From: Pseudomonas viridiflava
GTDB taxonomy: Bacteria; Pseudomonadota; Gammaproteobacteria; Pseudomonadales; Pseudomonadaceae
DNA length: 64,000 nt
Direction of reading: 5' to 3'
NCBI RefSeq assembly: GCF_003702045.1
Contig: NZ_RBTP01000054.1
Span: 1-64,000 of the forward strand
Shown: positions 51,593-60,669 of the stretch, piece after piece
How the letters are laid out: the number at the start of each line of letters is the position of its first letter
How positions within the stretch are numbered: position 1 is the stretch's first letter
The notes under the pieces: generated by a model
The model's input: only the letters and a program-made list of their open reading frames with translations
Database searches by the model: none
Told to the model about the DNA's origin: nothing
Program-made: the position numbers and the translations under genes

Positions 51593-53269
51593 ATGACAAC
51601 AACAACTTCCCCCGACGCGCGCTGGACGCGTCGCCGCACCGAGAAGCAGCGGCGGCTCGAGCAGGTGCGGGCCTTGGCTGATGGCGTTGTGCTGCCAACC
51701 GACAAGATCGTCGCGGCGCTAGAGGCCTTGCTGGTGTCCGGTGATCGCGTGGTGCTTGAGGGCAATAACCAGAAGCAGGCCGACTTTCTGTCTCGTGCGC
51801 TGGCGAAGGTCGACCCTGCCAAGGTCCACGACCTGCACATGATCATGCCCAGCGTTGGGCGTTCGGAGCACTTGGACCTGTTCGAGCAGGGCATCGCTCG
51901 CAAACTGGATTTCTCTTTCGCCGGCACGCAAAGCCTGCGCATCAGCCAGTTGCTGGAAGACGGCCTGCTGGAAATCGGCGCGATTCATACCTACATCGAG
52001 CTGTATTCACGACTGGTGGTCGATCTGATCCCCAACGTGGTGCTGGCGGCCGGCTTTATGGCCGACAAGGCGGGCAATATCTACACCGGTCCGAGCACCG
52101 AAGACACCCCCGCGCTGATTGAACCGGCGGCCTTCAGTGATGGCATCGTCATCGTGCAGGTCAACCAACTGGTTGACGATGTCAGTGACCTTCCGCGTGT
52201 GGACATTCCGGCGTCGTGGGTCGATTTCGTGGTCGTCGCCGACAAGCCGTTCTACATCGAACCCCTGTTCACTCGCGATCCGCGCCATATCAAGCCGGTG
52301 CATGTGTTGATGGCGATGATGGCTATCCGGGGCATTTACGAGAAACACAATGTCCAGTCGCTGAACCACGGCATCGGCTTCAACACCGCTGCCATCGAGC
52401 TGATCCTGCCGACATACGGCGAGTCACTGGGCCTCAAAGGCAAGATCTGCCGCAACTGGACGCTCAACCCGCACCCGACCCTGATCCCGGCCATTGAAAG
52501 CGGCTGGGTCGAAAGCGTGCATTGCTTCGGCACCGAACTGGGCATGGAAAACTACATCGCTGCGCGCCCGGACGTGTTCTTCACCGGGCGCGACGGCTCG
52601 CTGCGCTCAAACCGGCAACTGTGCCAACTGGCCGGACAGTACGCGGTGGACTTGTTCATCGGCGCGACGTTGCAGGTGGATGGCGACGGGCATTCCTCGA
52701 CCGTGACCCGAGGCCGCCTGGCCGGTTTCGGCGGTGCGCCGAACATGGGCCATGACCCGCGTGGACGCCGCCACGCAACCCCGGCCTGGCTCGACATGCG
52801 CCAGCAGACCGATGACGGCCCGGCCGCCTATCTGGAACGCGGCAAGAAGCTTGTAGTGCAGATGGTCGAAACCTTTCAGGAAGGCGGCAAACCGACTTTC
52901 GTCGAAACCCTCGACGCTGTGGAAGTGGCCCGTAAGAGCGGCATGGCGCTGGCACCGATCATGATCTACGGCGATGACGTGACCCACCTGCTGACTGAAG
53001 AAGGCATCGCCTATCTCTACAAGGCGCGCAGTCTGGAAGAGCGTCAGGCGATGATCGCTGCCGTGGCAGGCGTGACAGCCATCGGCTTGCGCCACAACCC
53101 CAAAGACACCGCCCGTATGCGCCGCGAAGGCCTGATCGCCTTGCCCGAAGACCTCGGCATTCGTCGCACGGACGCCAGCCGCGAGTTGCTGGCGGCGAAA
53201 AGCATCGCCGATCTGGTCGAGTGGTCTGGCGGCCTCTACAACCCGCCTGCCAAATTCAGGAGCTGGTGA
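51593..53269 (+). CDS. mdcA: Malonate decarboxylase alpha subunit
   Basis: 558-residue acetyl-S-ACP:malonate ACP transferase subunit of biotin-independent malonate decarboxylase. It has CoA-transferase family features and reads TRRRTEKQRRLEQVRALADG at the start. Signature stretches include GNIYTGPSTEDTPALIEPAAF and GFGGAPNMGHDPRGRRHATPAWLD. It is the first gene of the operon. The stop overlaps the mdcB start by one base (TGATG). Confidence 0.96.
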   Translation: MTTTTSPDARWTRRRTEKQRRLEQVRALADGVVLPTDKIVAALEALLVSGDRVVLEGNNQKQADFLSRALAKVDPAKVHDLHMIMPSVGRSEHLDLFEQGIARKLDFSFAGTQSLRISQLLEDGLLEIGAIHTYIELYSRLVVDLIPNVVLAAGFMADKAGNIYTGPSTEDTPALIEPAAFSDGIVIVQVNQLVDDVSDLPRVDIPASWVDFVVVADKPFYIEPLFTRDPRHIKPVHVLMAMMAIRGIYEKHNVQSLNHGIGFNTAAIELILPTYGESLGLKGKICRNWTLNPHPTLIPAIESGWVESVHCFGTELGMENYIAARPDVFFTGRDGSLRSNRQLCQLAGQYAVDLFIGATLQVDGDGHSSTVTRGRLAGFGGAPNMGHDPRGRRHATPAWLDMRQQTDDGPAAYLERGKKLVVQMVETFQEGGKPTFVETLDAVEVARKSGMALAPIMIYGDDVTHLLTEEGIAYLYKARSLEERQAMIAAVAGVTAIGLRHNPKDTARMRREGLIALPEDLGIRRTDASRELLAAKSIADLVEWSGGLYNPPAKFRSW

Positions 53270-54159
53270 TGAGCGCACTTCAACGGACACCGCAACCCGT
53301 TTCGCTGGCCGAGCATCTGGCTGATCTGGCCGTCGATGCGCTGATGGACGAAGCCAACCTGTCGCCCAAGCCCGCATTGGTAGACCGTCGTGGTAACGGC
53401 GCACACACCGACCTGCACCTGGGGTTGATGCACGCGTCTGCGCTGTCGCTATGGCCGACGTTCAAGCTGATGGCCGAGGCCGCTGCGCAATTTGAAGCTC
53501 TCGAACAACCGCTGCGTGAAGAGCTAGGTCGGCTGGGCCGCGAAGGTGAAGCCGCAATGCTGCGCACCACCGGCGGCGTGAACACCCATCGCGGCGCGAT
53601 CTGGGCATTGGGGTTGCTGGTGACGGCGGCGGCGCTGGACGTCACCGATTGCACGCCCGCTGCGGTTTGCCAGCGAGCTGGCCGTCTGGCGCTGATCGAG
53701 GATCGGCAGGTGGCCATTAACCGCAACAGCCACGGCAGCGTGGTTGCCCGTCGCTACGGTGTGATGGGGGCTCGCGAACAGGCGCAACAGGGTTTTCCTG
53801 CGGTGATGCATGCCGCGCTGCCGCAATTGCGACGCAGCCGTACGGCGGGCAGTGGCGAGCAGAATGCGCGCCTGGACGCGCTACTGGCCATCATGACCAC
53901 GCTGGCTGACACCTGCGTGCTGCATCGCGCCGGGCCTGAAGGTTTGCAGGCCATGCAACAGGGCGCTCAGCGCGTGCTGGACGCCGGTGGCAGCGCCAGT
54001 TTGGCCGGACGTCGTGAGCTGCATGAGCTTGATCAGCAACTGCTGGCCCTCAACGCCTCGCCCGGCGGCGCTGCCGACCTGCTGGCGGCCTGCCTGTTTA
54101 TCGATGGTCTTGAGCCTGCGCTCGGCCATGCGTCGAGTCCTGCACCGAGGAGTGCCTGA
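53269..54159 (+). CDS. mdcB: Triphosphoribosyl-dephospho-CoA synthase MdcB
   Basis: 296-residue CitG-family enzyme that makes the prosthetic group precursor of the acyl carrier MdcC. Conserved parts are LSPKPALVDRRGNGAHTDLH, GVNTHRGAIWALGLL and RQVAINRNSHGSVVARRYG. The start at 53269 (MSALQRTPQPVSLAEHLAD) is set by the TGATG overlap. Confidence 0.95.
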   Translation: MSALQRTPQPVSLAEHLADLAVDALMDEANLSPKPALVDRRGNGAHTDLHLGLMHASALSLWPTFKLMAEAAAQFEALEQPLREELGRLGREGEAAMLRTTGGVNTHRGAIWALGLLVTAAALDVTDCTPAAVCQRAGRLALIEDRQVAINRNSHGSVVARRYGVMGAREQAQQGFPAVMHAALPQLRRSRTAGSGEQNARLDALLAIMTTLADTCVLHRAGPEGLQAMQQGAQRVLDAGGSASLAGRRELHELDQQLLALNASPGGAADLLAACLFIDGLEPALGHASSPAPRSA

Positions 54160-54160
54160 T

Positions 54161-54460
54161 ATGGAAACCCTGTCTTTTGAATTCCCCGCCGGACAGCCGC
54201 CTAAGGGGCGTGCTCTGGTGGGCTGCGTCGGCTCGGGCGATCTGGAAGTGCTGCTGGAGCCCGGTCAGCCGGGCAAGCTGACGATTGAAGTGGTGACCTC
54301 GGTCAACGGTGCATCGCTGCGCTGGAAGCACTTGTTCGAACGCATGTTCGACGGTCAGAACCCGCCTGCGTTGAGCATCGACATTCACGACTTCGGCGCG
54401 ACACCCGGTGTGGTGCGGCTGCGCCTGGAGCAAGGTTTCGAGGAGGTCGGCCATGACTGA
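54161..54460 (+). CDS. mdcC: Malonate decarboxylase acyl carrier protein (delta subunit)
   Basis: 99-residue acyl carrier subunit. The attachment Ser25 lies in GCVGSGDLEVLLEPG, where the phosphoribosyl-dephospho-CoA arm is joined. The fold has the conserved LTIEVVTSVNGASLRWKHLF. ATG 54161 follows the mdcB stop by one base. The end overlaps mdcD by 8 bases. Confidence 0.95.
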   Translation: METLSFEFPAGQPPKGRALVGCVGSGDLEVLLEPGQPGKLTIEVVTSVNGASLRWKHLFERMFDGQNPPALSIDIHDFGATPGVVRLRLEQGFEEVGHD

Positions 54461-55304
54461 TACCGCTCGCTTGTTGAATCAACACAGTTTCATCGAGCTT
54501 GGCGCCCGTCAGCGTGCCCGTGCCTTGCTGGATGCGGGCACTTTTCGCGAGCTGATCGATCCTTTCGACCGTGTCATGTCGCCGTGGCTGGCCCGTCAGG
54601 GCGTGGTGCCACAGGCCGATGATGGTGTCGTGGTCGCCAAAGGCACCGTTGACGGCTTGCCGGTGGTGATCGCGGCCATCGAAGGCTCGTTCCAGGGCGG
54701 CAGTATGGGCGAAGTGGGCGGCGCGAAAATGGCTGGCGCACTGGAGCTGGCCGCCGAAGACAACCGCAACGGCATCCCGACCGCCGCCATCGTGCTGCTG
54801 GAAACCGGCGGCGTGCGTTTGCAGGAAGCTAACCTGGGGCTGGCCGCGATTGCCGAGATTCATGCCGCGATCGTCGATCTGCGTCAGTACCAGCCCGTGA
54901 TTGGTGTGGTGGCAGGCAGCGTCGGTTGCTTTGGCGGCATGTCCATCGCGGCAGGGCTGTGCAGCTATCTGTTGGTGACTCAGGAAGCACGCCTTGGTCT
55001 GAACGGTCCGCAGGTGATCGAGCAGGAAGCCGGGATCGAAGAGTACGACTCCCGCGACCGGCCGTTCATCTGGAGCCTGACCGGTGGCGAGCAGCGTTTC
55101 GCCAGTGGTCTGGTGGACGGTTTTGCTGCCGATGACGTGGCGGCTATCAAGCAACAGGTTGGCGCCTGGCTCAAGCAGGGCGTGCCTGCCAAACATCGCA
55201 GCGGCCAACATGCGTTGTTTCTGGAGCGGTTGGCGAATCTGGACACTGCGTCGCAGATCGATCCGCAGACCGTCCGCACCCTCTTGCAAGGAGTCCGCTC
55301 ATGA
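54453..55304 (+). CDS. mdcD: Malonate decarboxylase beta subunit
   Basis: 283-residue carboxyltransferase-like subunit that decarboxylates malonyl-S-ACP together with MdcE. The crotonase-type fold includes IEGSFQGGSMGEVGGAKMA and VGVVAGSVGCFGGMSIAAG (here IGVVAGSVGCFGGM). The protein begins MTDTARLLNQHSFIELGARQ. It overlaps mdcC by 8 bases and mdcE by 4. Confidence 0.95.
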   Translation: MTDTARLLNQHSFIELGARQRARALLDAGTFRELIDPFDRVMSPWLARQGVVPQADDGVVVAKGTVDGLPVVIAAIEGSFQGGSMGEVGGAKMAGALELAAEDNRNGIPTAAIVLLETGGVRLQEANLGLAAIAEIHAAIVDLRQYQPVIGVVAGSVGCFGGMSIAAGLCSYLLVTQEARLGLNGPQVIEQEAGIEEYDSRDRPFIWSLTGGEQRFASGLVDGFAADDVAAIKQQVGAWLKQGVPAKHRSGQHALFLERLANLDTASQIDPQTVRTLLQGVRS

Positions 55305-56101
55305 GCGTTCAACAACGGGGTTTGAACTGGTTCAACGCACTGAGCGCAGGCGCCACGCCGGTCGGCGGTCTGCCTGCCTCGCTTAAAGTAGCCGACGGCA
55401 GGCTGGGCGAACAATCCGTGCGCTTTCTCGCGGTGGTGGCCGATCCGGACAACCGCTTTCCTCGGGCGCGCCAGGGCGAAGTGGGCTTGCTGGAAGGCTG
55501 GGGCCTGGCCAAGGCGGTGGATGAGGCTATCGAGCTGGACCGTGAGCGGCCTGACAAGCGTGTGTTGATCGCCATCGTCGATGTGCCGAGCCAGGCCTAC
55601 GGCCGTCGCGAAGAAGCGCTCGGCATTCATCAGGCGTTGGCGGGGGCAGTGGACAGTTATGCGCGGGCTCGTCTGGCAGGTCATCCCGTTATCGGGCTGC
55701 TGGTCGGCAAGGCGATGTCGGGTGCATTCCTGGCTCACGGTTATCAGGCCAATAGACTGATCGCCCTGCGTGATCCGGGCGTGATGGTGCATGCGATGGG
55801 CAAGGCGTCGGCGGCCCGCGTCACCCTGCGCAGTGTCGAAGAGCTGGAAAAGCTCGCGTCGACGATCCCGCCGATGGCCTATGACATCGAGAACTACGCC
55901 AGCCTCGGGCTGCTGTGGGAAACCCTGTCGGTCAGCCAGATTGAACAGCCGGGCGAGGACGATCTTGCTCAGGTGCAAGACGTGCTGAACAGCGCGATCA
56001 AGGACGTGAAAGCCGTTGGCACTGATCTGAGCAGCCGTTTGGGCGCCAGCAACCGAGCGGCATCGGCCTACGTGCGTCAACTGCTGCGTGCGCAGTGGTG
56101 A
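55301..56101 (+). CDS. mdcE: Malonate decarboxylase gamma subunit
   Basis: 266-residue partner of MdcD. Conserved parts are RGLNWFNALSAGATPVGG near the N-terminus and IGLLVGKAMSGAFLAHGYQA, which builds the active site, with ALRDPGVMVHAMGKASAARVT. The ATGA overlap with mdcD and GTGA overlap with mdcG keep the subunits coupled. Confidence 0.95.
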   Translation: MSVQQRGLNWFNALSAGATPVGGLPASLKVADGRLGEQSVRFLAVVADPDNRFPRARQGEVGLLEGWGLAKAVDEAIELDRERPDKRVLIAIVDVPSQAYGRREEALGIHQALAGAVDSYARARLAGHPVIGLLVGKAMSGAFLAHGYQANRLIALRDPGVMVHAMGKASAARVTLRSVEELEKLASTIPPMAYDIENYASLGLLWETLSVSQIEQPGEDDLAQVQDVLNSAIKDVKAVGTDLSSRLGASNRAASAYVRQLLRAQW

Positions 56102-56733
56102 GTAACCGGTCGCCGGCCGTGCTGCCCCACGATTTGTTGTGGGGCATGCCGCTGTCCGCCTTGTCGGAAAACGCGCCCGACTGGGCCGTCGAAACGGTGC
56201 TGGCCGGTCAGCCGGTGGTGGTGCGCCGTCAGCAGGTTGCGGCGGGTCATGTCGCAGTCGGCTTGCGTGGCCGTGCCCGGGAACAGCGTTACGCGGCGAT
56301 CATGTCCAGAACGGATATCGTGTGCCGGGTCAGCCCCGAGCAACTGGTGAATCTGGTCGATGGCTGCCTGCACGACTGGCCTGCACTGATGGCCTTGCGT
56401 CTGGTTCGTCCGGTCATGGATTCGCTGGAGCTGAACTGGGGCGTGGGTGGCAGTGCCGGGTTTGAATTGGCCAGCGGCTTTGCAGCGCTGCATCAGGACA
56501 GCGATCTGGATTTGATCCTGCGCACGCCGCAGCCTGTCGCGCGATGCTGGGCTGCCGAGCTGGTGGAAGCGCTGGAAACATCCGTCTGCCGGATCGATGT
56601 TCAGTTGCAGCTCGATCAGGGCGCCGTGGCGTTGCGTGAGTGGGCAGGGCCATCGGGGCGGGTCCTGCTCAAGGGCGCTGGCGGCGCTCGACTGGTTGCC
56701 GATCCCTGGCTGTTGGCCGAGGTGTGCGCATGA
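56098..56733 (+). CDS. mdcG: Phosphoribosyl-dephospho-CoA transferase MdcG (holo-ACP synthase)
   Basis: 211-residue nucleotidyltransferase-like enzyme that loads the prosthetic group onto MdcC Ser25. The active-site pattern is WGVGGSAGFELASGF and LHQDSDLDLIL. GTG 56098 overlaps the mdcE stop (GTGA); GTG 56095 is an equally possible start one codon earlier. Confidence 0.93.
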   Translation: MSNRSPAVLPHDLLWGMPLSALSENAPDWAVETVLAGQPVVVRRQQVAAGHVAVGLRGRAREQRYAAIMSRTDIVCRVSPEQLVNLVDGCLHDWPALMALRLVRPVMDSLELNWGVGGSAGFELASGFAALHQDSDLDLILRTPQPVARCWAAELVEALETSVCRIDVQLQLDQGAVALREWAGPSGRVLLKGAGGARLVADPWLLAEVCA

Positions 56734-57665
56734 GCAGCTTTTGGGTGTTCCCCGGCCAGGGCGCTCAGCAGGCAGGCATGCTGCATCAATTGCCGGACGA
56801 TCCAGCCGTTGCCGAGTGCCTGAGCCAGGCTTCGGCTGCGCTGAGTGAAGACGTCATGGCGCTGGACACCGCTCAGGCGCTGCAATCGACCCGCGCCGTT
56901 CAACTGTGCCTGCTGATCGCGGGCGTGGCCAGTGCCCGGTTGTTGCAGGCGCGTGAATGCAAACCTGATTACGTGGCCGGGTTGTCCATCGGTGCCTACC
57001 CGGCTGCCGTCATCGCCGGTTCGCTGGCGTTCGACGATGCGGTGCGTCTGGTGGCGTTGCGCGGTGAACTGATGCAGAGCGCCTACCCCGAAGGCTACGG
57101 CATGACGGCAGTCATCGGCCTGGATCAGACGTACGTCGAGACGATGATCGCTCAGGTTCATACGGCTGACACACCGGTCTTTCTCGCCAATATCAATGCC
57201 GACAATCAGCTCGTCATCGCGGGCAGCGCCGAGGCCATGCATCAGGTGGGTCGGTTGGCGAAAAGCGCAGGCGCGGCCGCCATCAAGCGGTTGGCCGTCA
57301 GCGTGCCGTCGCATTGCTCGCTGCTTGAAAAGCCGGCGCAGACACTGGCCGAAGCATTCGCCAAGGTCGACATCAGGAGGCCGAACCTGCGCTACCTCAG
57401 CGGCAGCTCCGCTCGGCCGGTGATGGACGCTGAAAAGCTGCGTGACGATCTGGCGTTCAACATGTGTCGGGTCGTGGATTGGCGCAGCACCGTGGAAACC
57501 GCCTATGAGCGAGGCGTGCGCCTGCAGATCGAATTGCCGCCCGGTGCCGTGTTGACCGGACTGGCGCGCCGGGTGTTTGAACAGGGAACCGCCGTGGCCT
57601 TTCAGGCGGCGCGCGTGGACAGCCTGGTCGCGCTATCGCGAGAGGAGGGCGCCCGTACCCTATAG
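56730..57665 (+). CDS. mdcH: Malonate decarboxylase epsilon subunit (malonyl-CoA:ACP transacylase)
   Basis: 311-residue FabD-like acyltransferase charging the carrier with malonyl groups. It has FPGQGAQQAGML near the start, the nucleophile box GLSIGAYPA (Ser about residue 88) and catalytic His in VSVPSHCSLLEKPA. ATG 56730 overlaps the mdcG stop (ATGA). The last enzyme gene before the transporter pair. Confidence 0.95.
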   Translation: MSSFWVFPGQGAQQAGMLHQLPDDPAVAECLSQASAALSEDVMALDTAQALQSTRAVQLCLLIAGVASARLLQARECKPDYVAGLSIGAYPAAVIAGSLAFDDAVRLVALRGELMQSAYPEGYGMTAVIGLDQTYVETMIAQVHTADTPVFLANINADNQLVIAGSAEAMHQVGRLAKSAGAAAIKRLAVSVPSHCSLLEKPAQTLAEAFAKVDIRRPNLRYLSGSSARPVMDAEKLRDDLAFNMCRVVDWRSTVETAYERGVRLQIELPPGAVLTGLARRVFEQGTAVAFQAARVDSLVALSREEGARTL

Positions 57666-57734
57666 AGACGCCGTGCAGCTGCTACGAAGGACAAAAACAA
57701 CAACTTCAGCAATGCAAACAGAGGAATAACAACA

Positions 57735-58130
57735 ATGATTATTTACGGTGTGGCGTTTTTGGCGTTTTGTACCCTGGTGGGTATTTTTATTGGCGAAGTG
57801 CTCGGCAAATTGATCGGCGTGCCGGCCAACGTTGGCGGTGTCGGTATCGCCATGTTGCTGCTGATCGGACTCGGCAGTTATCTGAGCAAACGCGGCCTGT
57901 TCAAGGGCAAGACCGAACAGGGCGTCGAGTTCTGGAGCGCGATTTACATCCCGATCGTGGTCGCAATGGCTGCCCAGCAGAATGTTTATGGTGCTCTAAA
58001 GGGCGGCCCGATGGCGATCCTCGCTGGCACGCTGGCGGTGGTGGTTGCCTTCGCGATGGTTCCCGTGCTGACACGCATGGGCAAAGGCCAGACTGAAGTG
58101 CCTGCTGCCCCTACCAAGACGGCGGGGTAA
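57735..58130 (+). CDS. mdcL: Malonate transporter subunit MadL/MdcL
   Basis: 131-residue small membrane subunit of the two-component malonate:sodium symporter. Four hydrophobic helices are visible (IIYGVAFLAFCTLVGIFIG, GGVGIAMLLLIGLGSYLS). It lies 69 bases after mdcH, where GAGGAA precedes the ATG. Forms a pair with mdcM. Confidence 0.93.
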   Translation: MIIYGVAFLAFCTLVGIFIGEVLGKLIGVPANVGGVGIAMLLLIGLGSYLSKRGLFKGKTEQGVEFWSAIYIPIVVAMAAQQNVYGALKGGPMAILAGTLAVVVAFAMVPVLTRMGKGQTEVPAAPTKTAG

Positions 58131-58135
58131 GGGCC

Positions 58136-58900
58136 ATGTACGAGTCCATGATTAAAGTCATCACCAGTTACGGGCTGATCAGCGGCTTTGCGGTGATTGG
58201 CATCACGATGTGGTTCTCCTATTGGGTTTCGAACACCTTCACCAAAGGTCGCCTGCACGGTTCGGCCATCGCCATCCTGCTGGGGCTGGTGCTTTCGTAC
58301 GTCGGCGGCGCGATGACCGGCGGGCAGAAGGGCGTCGTCGATCTGCCGTTGCTCTCCGGGATCGGCTTGCTGGGTGGCGCGATGCTGCGGGATTTTGCGA
58401 TTGTCGCCACGGCCTTCGGCGTCAACGTCAATGAGCTCAAGCGTGCAGGGTACGTGGGTGTTCTGTCGCTGTTTGTCGGCATTGGCACCTCGTTCATCGC
58501 CGGTGTCGCGGTTGCCACTGCGTTCGGTTATACCGACGCGGTGAGCCTGACGACCATTGGCGCAGGGGCTGTGACCTATATCGTCGGCCCTGTTACCGGT
58601 GCGGCCATCGGGGCCAGTTCCGAGGTCATGGCGCTGTCCATTGCGGCGGGATTGATCAAGGCGATTCTGGTGATGATCGCGACCCCCTTCGTGGCACCGT
58701 TCATTGGGTTGAACAACCCGCGCAGCGCGGTCATTTTCGGCGGGCTGATGGGGACGTCGAGCGGCGTGGCGGGCGGGCTGGCGGCAACCGATCCGAAGCT
58801 GGTGCCTTATGGCTGCCTGACCGCTGCGTTCTATACCGCGCTGGGCTGCCTGCTGGGGCCGTCGCTGCTGTTCGTCATCATGCGCGGGCTGTTGGGTTAG
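58136..58900 (+). CDS. mdcM: Malonate transporter subunit MadM/MdcM
   Basis: 254-residue large subunit of the malonate:sodium symporter. Multiple hydrophobic helices with a conserved N-part YGLISGFAVIGITMWFSYWV and a C-part IFGGLMGTSSGVAGGLAATDP. It starts five bases after mdcL and ends convergent with mdcR, across a hairpin at 58911-58936. Confidence 0.93.
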   Translation: MYESMIKVITSYGLISGFAVIGITMWFSYWVSNTFTKGRLHGSAIAILLGLVLSYVGGAMTGGQKGVVDLPLLSGIGLLGGAMLRDFAIVATAFGVNVNELKRAGYVGVLSLFVGIGTSFIAGVAVATAFGYTDAVSLTTIGAGAVTYIVGPVTGAAIGASSEVMALSIAAGLIKAILVMIATPFVAPFIGLNNPRSAVIFGGLMGTSSGVAGGLAATDPKLVPYGCLTAAFYTALGCLLGPSLLFVIMRGLLG

Positions 58901-58910
58901 CCTGTGCGGG

Positions 58911-58936
58911 CCTCAGGCGCAGGCGTGCGCTTGAGG
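58911..58936. terminator. Hairpin between convergent mdcM and mdcR
   Basis: CCTCAGGCGCA and TGCGCTTGAGG form an 11-bp stem with one G-T pair and a 4-base loop. There is no U-tract, but the position fits a shared convergent terminator. Confidence 0.5.
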
Positions 58937-58946
58937 CAGGTTGCGC

Positions 58947-59876
58947 TTAGGTCGAATGCGGCTCCAGCAACCGGTTCGCATACATCCTGCATTCCGCCAC
59001 CAGCGCCAGCAGGTTGGGGTCGCGCTCCTTGGATTTGAGAAAGACCATGCCGATGTGCTGCTGCATCCGGTAGCGCTGTTGCAGCCGGATCAGCCGCACG
59101 CGGTTCTCGTACACCGCTGCAATTCGGCCGGGCAGCAGCGCATAGCCTACGCCGGAGCTGACCATGCTTAGCAGCGTGAAGATGTCGTTGACCTGCATCG
59201 CCACCTTGGGTTCGAAGCCTGCCTGTTTGAATACGCGAATACCGTCGCGGTGGGTGGCGAAGCCCTGGGTCAGGGTGATGAAGGTCGCTTCGCGCAAGTC
59301 GCTCAGGTCCACTTCGCTGTGTTCGGCAAATGGCGAATCGGTGGGCACGGCCAGAAAGATATCGTCGGAAAACAGCGCCAGATGTTCGCAGTCCGGGTCA
59401 TTGGTGCTTTCGTCCAGCGCCACCAGCATCGCGTCGACTTCCATGTTCTTGAGCTTGTAGAGCAGGTCGATGTTGGAGCCCAGAATCAGGTCGATATTCA
59501 GCTCGCTGCGGCGAATCTTCAGGCCCATGATCAACTGCGGCACGGTCTTGACCGTCAACGAATACAACGCCCCGAGCCGAAAACGCGCGGCCGAGAAACC
59601 GGCAGCCTGGCGGGTCAGTTCCACAGTGGCGATCACGTCCTGAATCAGCTTCTGCGCGCGCTCTTCCAATACATAGGCACTTTCCAGTGGCGTCAGGTTG
59701 CGGCCTTCATGTTTGAACAACGGGCAGCGCAGGGCACTTTCCAGCGAATGAATGGCCCGATGCACGCTGACGTTGCTGGTCTGCAACTCCGCTGCTGCGC
59801 GGGCCAGATTGCCGGTTCGCATGAAGGCCAGGAAGATTTCCAGCTTCTTCAGGGTGAGTTCGTCATCGATCTGCAT
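58947..59876 (-). CDS. mdcR: LysR-family regulator of malonate genes MdcR
   Basis: 309-residue LysR-type regulator. The helix-turn-helix reads LKKLEIFLAFMRTGNLARAA and TSNVSVHRAIHSLESALRC. The effector domain follows near residue 95. It is convergent with the mdc operon, not divergent from it. The start is ATG 59876 (MQIDDELTLKK); an upstream open frame to 59921 is ignored. Regulation of mdc by it is inferred from position and family. Confidence 0.9.
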   Translation of the reverse strand: MQIDDELTLKKLEIFLAFMRTGNLARAAAELQTSNVSVHRAIHSLESALRCPLFKHEGRNLTPLESAYVLEERAQKLIQDVIATVELTRQAAGFSAARFRLGALYSLTVKTVPQLIMGLKIRRSELNIDLILGSNIDLLYKLKNMEVDAMLVALDESTNDPDCEHLALFSDDIFLAVPTDSPFAEHSEVDLSDLREATFITLTQGFATHRDGIRVFKQAGFEPKVAMQVNDIFTLLSMVSSGVGYALLPGRIAAVYENRVRLIRLQQRYRMQQHIGMVFLKSKERDPNLLALVAECRMYANRLLEPHST

Positions 59877-60030
59877 GGCGTGGTGCTTGTCAGTGAGGTG
59901 GTGGGATTGTGCACAACTCACTCAAGATTGGCTGCCTGAAATATCTGTCACCGACAGACATGTTGCACTTTGTTTCAATAACCGGGAGCCTCTGCAATCA
60001 ACGTCTTCGGTAAAACAGGGTATTACGCGG

Positions 60031-60645
60031 ATGTATTACGGAGAAAAATTCAACGCCTGGTCTCATCTCGTCGGCGCAGTGCTGGCTGCCATCGGCGCCA
60101 TCTGGCTGCTGGTGATGGCCAGTCTGCATGGCGATGTCTGGAAAGTGGTCAGCGTGGCGATCTATGGCGTCTGTCTGGTCACGCTGTATAGCGTCTCGAC
60201 CGTGTACCACAGCGTGAAAGGACGCTCGAAGTCCATCATGCAGAAGGTTGATCATTTTTCGATCTACCTGATGATCGCGGGTAGCTACACGCCGTTTTGC
60301 CTCGTGACCCTGCGTGGCGCGTGGGGCTGGACCCTGTTCGGGATCGTCTGGGGGCTGGCGCTGATCGGTATTCTTCAGGAAATCAAACCACGCTCTGAAG
60401 CGCGCATCCTGTCCATCGTGATCTACGCCGTGATGGGCTGGATCGTGCTGGTCGCCATCAAACCTTTGCTGGCATCGCTCGGCGTGGCCGGCTTCATCTG
60501 GCTCGCGGGCGGTGGTGTGCTCTACACCGTCGGCATTCTGTTCTTCGCCTACGACCACATCCGCCACTGGCACGGCATCTGGCACCTGTTCGTGATCGGC
60601 GGCAGCCTGATGCACTTTGTGGCGATCTGTTTTTACGTGCTTTGA
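60031..60645 (+). CDS. Hemolysin III family membrane protein (PAQR/YqfA-like)
   Basis: 204-residue protein with seven hydrophobic helices. It begins YYGEKFNAWSHLVGAVLAAI and has the family metal-binding His/Asp/Ser residues in YSVSTVYHSVKG, VDHFSIYLMIAGSYTPF and the closing HIRHWHGIWHLFVIGGS. The family resembles PAQR receptors and YqfA of E. coli. Despite the name, haemolysis is doubtful. ATG 60031 is chosen; the open frame extends upstream without homology. Confidence 0.9.
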   Translation: MYYGEKFNAWSHLVGAVLAAIGAIWLLVMASLHGDVWKVVSVAIYGVCLVTLYSVSTVYHSVKGRSKSIMQKVDHFSIYLMIAGSYTPFCLVTLRGAWGWTLFGIVWGLALIGILQEIKPRSEARILSIVIYAVMGWIVLVAIKPLLASLGVAGFIWLAGGGVLYTVGILFFAYDHIRHWHGIWHLFVIGGSLMHFVAICFYVL

Positions 60646-60669
60646 GGGGCTTTCGCGAGCTGATGATCG

